Origin: Dipteris shenzhenensis
Lineage: Eukaryota > Polypodiophyta > Polypodiopsida > Gleicheniales
Strand: one strand, 5' to 3'
DNA: 64,000 nt
Assembly: GCA_047967505.1 (NCBI GenBank)
Contig: CM106538.1
The number at the start of each line of letters is the position of its first letter. Position 1 is the first letter of the stretch. Position numbers and translations under genes: made by a program. The notes beneath the pieces were generated by a model. That model did not search any database and was not told the DNA's origin. It saw nothing but the letters and a program-made list of their open reading frames with translations. This document shows positions 56,735 to 64,000 of this stretch, in pieces.

Positions 56735-59021
56735 ATTCTTGATGGTTAACTACAATGCTCTCTGCAAGAGGCTTACATGACATAAATTTGATTACTATGA
56801 AGGCTTATTTAAAATGTTATTGTTAATGGTGTGCACTCTCGAGGCTTATCCCATCTCATGAAGATGCTCTTGGAGACTTACCTTAACTCAAGGTAATTCT
56901 CATAGTTGTAGTGTATCCAAACTGATACTAATGGTGCTCTTTGATACAGGCTTACCCAAACACTTTGATTGCTTGTCCATTAAGATGTAGTGCTCACATT
57001 GATTGAGGCTCAACTTATTCAAGAAAAAGGACTGAGTCATTGATTCAATGCTAGAAGGCTTACTTCTACATATGATGATTACATCATGTTTTAAAAAAAT
57101 CTCATGTTTTAGTTGATTCCACTAGACATAAGATTGGACTAAATGCCATAAATTTTTTTGGTTGATGATTGCCACTTGTTGATGAGATGGTGGATTAAAG
57201 CTGCCAAAAAGGTTATTTTTTGTTGTTGAAATCTCCCCCATTTTATTTGATAATTATTTAATGTGGAAAACATAAAGAACCTTTGATTTATCAAATAAAT
57301 GTGCTTGATAAATGCAACGTATTTAGAACAATGAATATCACCACTTTGGTAATTATAATTTTCCTTCAATTTTGAAAGGTTGTGTGTTAAATAAGAGATG
57401 GAATTTTGCTCTCAATAGAAAACAAGACTAATGATAGTTTGGTTTTACACTTATTTTCTTCAAATTTAGATGGACTTGCAATGTCATCGAAACTAGTGTT
57501 ATTTACTAGAAAAATCATTGATTTGAACTTGAATTACAATACCTGTTGATGCAGATCATGTGCTCTTTCAAGTTTAAACTGCTTGATTAAGACTTGCCTA
57601 CAATGACGGTCCATTTTTGCTTGTGCTAATTTGCACAATGCGAATGAGATTTGCAAAATTTTGCAAGAATTCTAGAATAATTCGCATTTACATAACCTTT
57701 ATCCTCTAAAATACTTCACATTGACATATTGTTTTATCTTATAAACATTTGGAAAAGCTTGCAATTAATCGATATAATAAGACCATGTTGTGAGCATTTT
57801 GTTGCATAATGTGCTTATATGATAAGACCCTAAAATGAAGGACAAAAATACATTCAATAAACTGAAATTTTTATGAAAATTATGTTTTTCTATATGTGAA
57901 GGATGCCTCTAAAGACTTTTTCTAAAATCTGCTTCAAATTTACCAAGATGTGATCAAAGTACCAAAAATGGTGTCTAGAAATGCATTAGCAAAATTCAAA
58001 GCTCATTTTGGGGCCCTAAGAGAAATCACCATGTTGTTTTCTTTGCTTCAAAAATAAATTATATAAAAAAGCAAATTGACAAGGTAGATGTTTTAAGTAG
58101 GCGTGCCACTTAATTCTTTGAAAATTCGATGCACGATTTGATGTTTTTGACATCACCGACACGTCCTGAGCAGGCCAAACCCCCACAACTAGCTTTTGAA
58201 ATGCTGAGAATGGTGTCTAAATCGCATTCTACTATACATTCTTTTTCCGAGCCTTTTTTTGGCTTTTTTGGGCCTCCGGGTGTCCATTCTTAGCGTTTCA
58301 AAAGCCACTTTGGGGGTTTTTGCGTGCTCCAGAGGCACCAGCGATAACTTAAAAATCAAATTCTGCACCAAAAAATCATGTACATCAAATATAATAAATG
58401 GAAACGATATCCCTATTGAATGTAAGCTTGATTTTTTCCCTCCTTTTGATGATTTTTTTCTACGTTACGTAGGCTTATGATTTTTTTCTACGTTATGTAG
58501 GCCCTCCTCTGATTGGTAGAGGGCTATTTTTCTTATGGGCTAAAAGGCCCCAAAATGAGCTCTCAAGTTTCCTAATAAGAGTTATACTTTTCTAAACGAT
58601 GCCAGAATAATGCAAAATATATTTACATGAGCAACATTGTGTTTGTTTTTTAATGTGTTAATGAAGATTGCATAGAATTTCAACCAAAATTGACCAAGAT
58701 ATGGCCTAATAGCTAAAAGTACCTTCTTGATTCGTGCACAGATTTCTATGAATACCAATGCCCATATGGCCTCCAATTTTTTTAATAACATGTACTCTAT
58801 GTGTATCATGCAAAGATGTAATGTGCAAGTAAGTATGAGGAACAAGGAGATAAGATGCTAAATTCACTTTTAGCTTGTGGACTTAACTATGATGTGTAAT
58901 TGTGACAACCTAGGGACACTAGTAGTGGAATGGAGATGAGGTTTGTTGCTACCCTTAGCGCCTTGTAAAATAAACATTTAGAGGCTAAGTGGGGGTAGGG
59001 TATTTTATTACAAAAACAGTT
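56735..59021. repeat. Long direct repeat, copy B (~2.29 kb)
   Basis: Direct copy of 47140-49207. Its extra length is mainly about 240 bp at 57660-57898, absent from copy A, starting after TTTGCAAAATT and ending before GTGAAGGATGCC. Both ends coincide with those of copy A. Confidence 0.85.
57986..58575. mobile_element. MITE-like inverted-repeat element, copy 3 (inside repeat B)
   Basis: 590 bp, at the same relative place as copy 2 in repeat A. Inverted ends TTAGCAAAATTC and GTTTCCTAA. It was therefore present before the duplication that made A and B. Confidence 0.7.
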
Positions 59022-60960
59022 CACTCATCTTTAGTGTTGAGAAAGGGACATCTTAGTCTCCCTTTCATAGGAATGGCATTTTTTGGTCAAAAAGTTTTAA
59101 GCATAGTACTACATGAATTCAAAAGTAAGATTCAACAATAAATTAATTTGTAAAAAGTAAGATTCTACTTTTTGTCTACACCTTTTGTTCTTTGTTATAC
59201 TTCTCCCACACATTTTTTGTCCCTAAGCGTATAACATCTTTCCACATGCAACTTTTTTTATAAGGTTTTCGTTTGGCATAAACCCATGTGTCAAGCTTAA
59301 AGATTTGTAACACCCAAAAGGAAAAAAATTACATTGCTAAACAAATGGTAGACATGCATTTTTGGCTATGTTTGTCCAATCTTCATTTTCATTGTCTATT
59401 TAATACCATTATCTTGATCATGGAATGCAAGAACATGCATGAGGAAATATGTAGCTTCTCTTGTGGTATTGAATTGATCATGAAATGCAAGAACATGCAT
59501 GAGGAAATATGTAGCTTTTCTTGTGATGCATCTAATTTTTCACATATTTGTGTTGACGAACCAAACCTTAAGACATCATATTTGAATCTTTCATGTGCTG
59601 GGAGCATCATAAACATCCACGATGCCTTTTCCCAAAGCCAAGTATGATCTTGATGTCAAAAATTATTCTTCATTCTCTAATGCCTTGAAACATGTAAAGA
59701 GTTTTTAACACCCAAGATTTATACTCGTAATTTTGCTTAGTTTTTCAATCTACATGTTTATTGTCTACTCAATATCATCGAATTGATCATGGAATGCAAG
59801 AATATGCGTTGAGGAAACATGTGATAATGCATCTTGTGCATTTCAAAATCCACATGTTTGTGTTGATGAAGTGGAACCTTGAGACATCTTGACTTTTTAA
59901 CGGTAGGGCCTCTTTCATGATACGACTACCATAAATTTTGATATTTGATTTTCAACGACCTTGATCAAGTATTTCTTTATTTATTATTCCTTAGTTTTTA
60001 GGTTTTGCCCTTTACCCTTTATTATTAAACAAATGACAACTTCTATTAAATCTAAGAAAGTTTAAGTGGACCATTTCAATAGAAAAAGGGGGGGAACCAC
60101 TTGAAGACATGCAAATACTAGACATGAAATAATACTCGAACAAATCTAATCTAACATCTTTGTAGCATTCCATCCCTAATGCAAGATCATCTTTTTCTTC
60201 AAGCTAATAATCATATCCTACACCTTCAATCCTCCCAATTACAAAATTACGCTAATTAAATGATGTATTGTCCTTTTAAATGGGACATTGAACCCACCAA
60301 ACACCACCACTTTGAATTGTTGTCATTCTATAATAGACAACAAAATGAATCAAATTTCTGCAATTTGGGTTATTAAGAAGGGCATCATCATGCGATACAT
60401 CAGGACGAAAGAACATAGCAAAGATGCCAAAATTGAAGAGAACGGATGCAAATCAAAGGACTCACAGACCAAGGGGAAAGAAACCAGATACTACCGAGAG
60501 AGGAGAAATCAGAACAGGTTCTTGGTTTAGATATACGCCACGTTCTTACAAAGAAAAGAAAATAAAATAAGGATATCTCATAAGCCGCGAAAATACTACG
60601 AGTATGAAAATCGGAACGATCCCATGTAGTTTCTCGACAAATTATTTGCCATATTTTACCAGAACAGTACTGCCCAAGTATGAAAATCCAAAACCTCAGC
60701 CCCAAGTATCTTGTTTTCTTGAAAAGCCCCCCCATTTGAAAGCCATCAAAAATTTCCGAAGACAAAACAAGAAGTGCTCGTCACAGCCAAAAAATACTGA
60801 AAACAGATTCTCTGTTTTAATATTTCAACTCTTACTAATGCCCCCGACGGGAACAAAATTCTTTTGACAAGGTGATCTAAGGCGACCCCCGACAAAACTT
60901 TGACGTGCACCCAGAAAAAGGAATTAGGCGACTATCCAAGCAGGCCGCCTTCAAAGCATA
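59022..60960. other. Noncoding, with ~60-bp tandem repeat
   Basis: Copies at about 59414-59473 and 59474-59533 share TGATCATGRAATGCAAGAACATGCATGAGGAAATATGTAGC, with a looser third copy near 59780. No gene recognised. The right part (60.4-60.9 kb) may be downstream of the DREB gene. Confidence 0.45.
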
Positions 60961-61007
60961 TTAATAAACTCACTCTACTGAAGCAGTGAATTTGGTTGAA
61001 CATATAA

Positions 61008-61097
61008 TTTGCCTGAACCTCTTAGAGCATTAATAAACTCTCTCATGGAGGAGTGCACTTGGTTGATCACATTTTTGAATCAAGAGGTTCAGGCAAA
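61008..61097 (-). terminator. Inverted repeat in the DREB 3' flank
   Basis: TTTGCCTGAACCTCTT (61008-61023) and its exact complement AAGAGGTTCAGGCAAA (61082-61097) form a 16-bp stem with a 58-base loop, about 55 bp after the stop codon of the DREB gene. It would fold in the 3' UTR. Function unknown; not a bacterial-type terminator. Confidence 0.5.
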
Positions 61098-61150
61098 GAA
61101 CATATTCTCACAAAACATCAACCCAGTTCAAAAAGTCAGCCACAAGAAGC

Positions 61151-62386
61151 TTAATAGAGGCCCGGCAACAATTCTGAAAGAGACAGAAGTCGCTCGACCC
61201 CAGGCCTCGAACCTTGCGAGAGGTAACTGCTCTCCACTGCTGGCAAATCAAGAGCCTCCGAGGCTTGCTGCGAGTAGGCATCGAACTGACCGTTTTCAAG
61301 AGCAAAAGCATTTGGAACGTTCAAATCCATCTCTCCAATGGACGCCTCGCAACCCATCACGGGTGACAAGCCGTCCAACTCGTCTTTGTAATTCTGCTCA
61401 AAGATGCCCTCGTGAGACGTCGAGGTTGAAGTGTATGGGGCTTCCCTCGTCCTGCTAGCCATTTCCACACCAGTGGGCGAGCTCCGTTCCCATTGAAACC
61501 GTGTTTGAGCTGCCAAATCCTCCCAATACGTCTCCGGAATGTTTGTGGGAGGGCTCATACACCTCGAACCTTCGCCCAACAGCCCCAAAACCTCTTCTGG
61601 ATCGAAAAATTCGTAATCTTGCAAGTCCTCTGGATACGTGAATTGCTCTGCGAGCTGGCTGTCAGAAGGTATTTCCAAATCGAGATTCGTCAAAGCCAGT
61701 TGACGGTTGTCGGCCTCGTTAACCTCGCGCTTCACAGCCGATAGTCCATCCGACGCTGTTCGATAATCCACAGATTCAGGCATCCATAAAGCAACGGACG
61801 GTTTGATATCATCGAGCTCGTCCGCATCAGGCTGTCGGCTGACTTCGTCTGAGACATCCGGGATAGGCTGCGTATCTGACGGAGCTGATACGTCTGTTTC
61901 TTCATCTTTACCGCTCGTTATACAAGAAGAAGAAGGATCGGAGCAACATAGGCTTTCGTCGTCATAGCAAGAGGAAGGAAGGGGGAGTATCCTACAATCC
62001 GTCACTTCCGGCAGATTGAGCCTTGCACCAGGGCCATAAAGGATTCTCGCAGCTTGGTCGTAAGCAAGCGCGGCTTCCCTGGCTGTAGCAAACGTTCCCA
62101 GCCAAAGCCTTTCACCCCTGTTCGGCTCCCTGATCTCAGATACCCATTTCCCCCACGTCCTTTGCCTGACTCCCCTGAAGTTGCAATGGGCGTTCTCCGG
62201 TCCACCTTTCCCTTTCATGCAGCCTTTCTTCGAGCCTTTAGCCGGAGCTTTCCTAACCCTGTGCAATTGACCCTCTTCCATGTAAATCTTCCGATTCTGC
62301 TCCGCCCACCAGGCCAAAATCTCGGGGACGCTGGAGCAACCGTGGGGTCGAGGCCGGGTAACTTTTCTCCTCCTGCGCATGATCAT
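61151..62386 (-). CDS. DREB2-type AP2/ERF transcription factor
   Basis: Single exon, 411 aa, from the first in-frame ATG (62386); the open frame runs on to 62485 without an ATG. The N-terminus is basic ([11 protein letters not shown]) and probably a nuclear signal. Before the AP2 domain comes [17 protein letters not shown], a signature of DREB2 proteins. The AP2 domain (about residues 70-127) has [20 protein letters not shown] and [20 protein letters not shown]. Val and Glu at the two diagnostic sites of the second strand mark the DREB rather than the ERF branch, which binds DRE/CRT (A/GCCGAC) elements in drought, heat and cold response. The long C-terminus is acidic (for example [20 protein letters not shown]), fitting a transactivation domain. 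No lesion. Likely a working host gene. Confidence 0.93.
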   Translation of the reverse strand: MIMRRRRKVTRPRPHGCSSVPEILAWWAEQNRKIYMEEGQLHRVRKAPAKGSKKGCMKGKGGPENAHCNFRGVRQRTWGKWVSEIREPNRGERLWLGTFATAREAALAYDQAARILYGPGARLNLPEVTDCRILPLPSSCYDDESLCCSDPSSSCITSGKDEETDVSAPSDTQPIPDVSDEVSRQPDADELDDIKPSVALWMPESVDYRTASDGLSAVKREVNEADNRQLALTNLDLEIPSDSQLAEQFTYPEDLQDYEFFDPEEVLGLLGEGSRCMSPPTNIPETYWEDLAAQTRFQWERSSPTGVEMASRTREAPYTSTSTSHEGIFEQNYKDELDGLSPVMGCEASIGEMDLNVPNAFALENGQFDAYSQQASEALDLPAVESSYLSQGSRPGVERLLSLSELLPGLY

Positions 62387-62552
62387 GGCGCCAGGTTGGG
62401 AATTCCCAGGCGTGGAAGGGTGGGCGAAGGCGCAAGCGAAAGGAGCCAGGAATGGAGGGACGGACCCTGTTGGAGAGGGAAGCAAAATAGAAACAAGGGA
62501 GGAAGCGAGGATAAGCCGGAAAGAGGAAGAATTGAGAAGCGATAAGAAAGCG

Positions 62553-62586
62553 AGAGAGAGAGAGAGGGGGGGGGGGGGGGGGGGGG
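62553..62586. repeat. (GA)n followed by ~20 G
   Basis: GAGAGAGAGAGA then a run of about 20 G in the 5' flank of the DREB gene; on the gene's strand it is a C run followed by CT repeats, common in plant 5' leaders. Confidence 0.9.
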
Positions 62587-62588
62587 AA

Positions 62589-62594
62589 TTTATA
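62589..62594 (-). promoter_or_regulatory. TATA box of the DREB gene
   Basis: TATAAA on the minus strand (in CTTATAAATT), about 205 bp upstream of the start codon. It fits a TATA promoter with a CT-rich leader. Confidence 0.6.
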
Positions 62595-63315
62595 AGTATG
62601 GATGGATGGGAGGGGGTGAGGTAAGCGCTAGGGAGCGTGGAGGGAAAGCGTAATAGGTGTGTGTGGCCGGAAGGGCTACTAGAATGAATGAATGATATAT
62701 AGGCGAGTGCAAAAAAAGAAGAAACATCTGGAATCTTTGGGCGACGCCTGTCATTAACGGGAATGACTAGCTAGCTCCTGCACACGTGTACACACACACA
62801 CACATAATACATGAATATTGAATGCGATGTTACCCGCGAAGCTTCCCCTTCTCTCCCGCGTCGCGATAAACCCCTCCCTCACCCTCAAGAGTCACCCCAC
62901 GCTCACCCTCAAGAGTCACCCCACGCGTCATCGCCCCCTCACGCCCCACTTCCCTCGCTTTCCGCACACATTATTCTTAGACTGTTTTCAACAACAAGAC
63001 CCTCTCTCCCATCATCGTATCATATCAAACCGCTCGCGACCCTCGCAGGGTATTTTAGAATGTATGCATGCGCCAACCACCACTTCTCATAATGCACCCC
63101 CATCCACCCGCTTCCCCCTCTAATCCACAATTGTTTGCAACATTGTGCCAACTTAAAATGAGACACCTTTTTGAAATCCACAAAACACTTCTCGTGTCCA
63201 ATTTTGCTAGGTCTATCTATGCCCATAGACTACAAGAAACTACCCATCATTAGTGGATTGGCCAAAGGTCCCCTTCAAGGAGAGCAAAGTGAGTTTTCTT
63301 CGGTTACATACCGTT
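62595..63315. other. DREB upstream region, no gene
   Basis: Contains a duplicated 24-bp unit (CCCTCAAGAGTCACCCCACG, about 62881-62926) and a short CA repeat near 62795. No coding features supported. It would include distal promoter elements, which I cannot assign. Confidence 0.45.
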
Positions 63316-63475
63316 GGATTTGGCTACTTCAATAATAAAAGGTCTAGCAAATTTCAACTCAAATAGATGGATTTGGCTACTTCAATAATAAAAGGTCTAG
63401 CAAATTTCAACTCAAACAGAAACTCGGTTACTTCAATAGTAAAAGGTCTAGCACATTTCGCCTCAAACACAAATT
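63316..63475. repeat. 53-bp tandem repeat, three copies
   Basis: GGATTTGGCTACTTCAATAA then AAAGGTCTAGCAAATTTC at 63316 and 63369, with a more diverged third copy from about 63424. Confidence 0.88.
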
Positions 63476-63653
63476 TAGTTTCCACCCCTACTACCACCAT
63501 CTACCTATTCAAGGACAATGTTCAAAAACCAAACCCCAAGTCTATTCCAACATTAAGGGCCACAAGGTTAACATCATTATAAGTTCAAGTTTCAACATAT
63601 TACTAACGTTCCACCTTACATGATCTAGCTTACAACAATTTGAATGCATTACA

Positions 63654-63753
63654 AAAGGGAATTAATGAGGAATCACCAAAAGACAATCCCCTCATTGTGA
63701 GGGGATTGTCTATTTTAATTCATTCAAAAAGGGAACTAATGAGGAATCGCCAA
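63654..63753. repeat. Perfect 14-bp-stem hairpin between direct repeats
   Basis: AGACAATCCCCTCA, loop TTG, TGAGGGGATTGTCT at 63681-63711 is a perfect stem-loop. It is bracketed by direct repeats AAAAGGGAAYTAATGAGGAA at about 63654 and 63727. Confidence 0.85.
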
Positions 63754-64000
63754 GACACAAAAAGACAACACCCCCCCCAAAAAAACGCCTCCCCAGCACA
63801 CATATTGCACATTTCCAATGTATTGGGTACATGGAAATGTACTCTTAGCTTTGTCGGTAGAGCAACCTCCCCATGCTACAAAGAGTTGCTCTTTTTCACA
63901 TGTCCTAAGATTGTAGCCATCGTGCCTATTCCCAAAGTTTTATAAGCATCCACAAGGTCTATTGGAGCAGATTTTAGTGTGGAAAAAGGAGTGGGAGGTG

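Noticed and set aside
60288-60867. Open frames of 80-121 codons on both strands downstream of the DREB gene
   Set aside because: No domain, overlapping on both strands, and in the likely 3' flank of the DREB gene.

Overview
The window looks like nuclear DNA of a land plant with a large, repeat-rich genome. Evidence: a DREB-type AP2/ERF transcription factor, a plant-style RING-CH protein with an intron, plant LTR retrotransposons primed by initiator-Met tRNA, L1-type LINEs, a CACTA-like terminus with subterminal repeats, telo-boxes, and short GT-AG introns (52-479 bp). No prokaryotic, plastid or CRISPR feature was seen. A non-seed plant (fern, lycophyte or bryophyte) is my inference from the transposon mix; the sequence does not prove it.

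Layout. 0-4.2 kb: a chimeric pair of Ty1/copia fragments beside a decayed PIF1-helicase/endonuclease (Helitron-like) remnant. 4.2-10.9 kb: noncoding, with tandem duplications and one weak LTR candidate. 10.9-13.6 kb: a two-exon membrane RING-CH gene (minus), then a TATA box and the first coding exon of an AVT6-like amino acid transporter (plus). 14.0-16.0 kb: a ~250-bp repeat array leading into a broken protein kinase gene. 16-25.5 kb: microsatellites, minisatellites and a decayed LINE. 25.5-28.2 kb: a DUF7869-like remnant ending exactly at a CACTA-like terminus; the palindromic repeats behind it are followed by a two-exon MRS2 magnesium-transporter fragment. 30.9-36.4 kb: a very young full-length copia element (299-bp LTRs with 2 differences, TSD GCAAC, one amber codon), inserted inside another transposase-like pseudogene. 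37-42.9 kb: an inverted-repeat MITE-like element, a perfect (GT)69 tract, an internally deleted LINE and a DDE_1-like fragment. 42.9-46.86 kb: four tandem ~940-bp macrosatellite units.

The most unusual region is 47.1-59.0 kb. Two direct repeats of about 2.1 and 2.3 kb, each carrying a copy of the same MITE-like element, flank a 7.5-kb core. The core holds three decayed genes with readable structure. One is a four-exon coiled-coil protein with a transposase-like C-terminus (minus). The second is a divergent histone H3-fold gene with a long low-complexity N-terminal extension, a TATA box and telo-boxes (minus). The third is a three-exon gene of unknown family (plus). The plus gene converges on the two minus genes, with a ~195-bp hairpin between their 3' ends. 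I suggest this is a degraded multi-gene mobile element that carries a histone. That is an inference from arrangement, not a proven unit.

At 61.15-62.39 kb a complete intronless DREB2-like gene (minus, 411 aa) with a TATA box is the best candidate for a working host gene, along with the RING-CH gene. Nearly everything else coding is mobile-element derived and broken.
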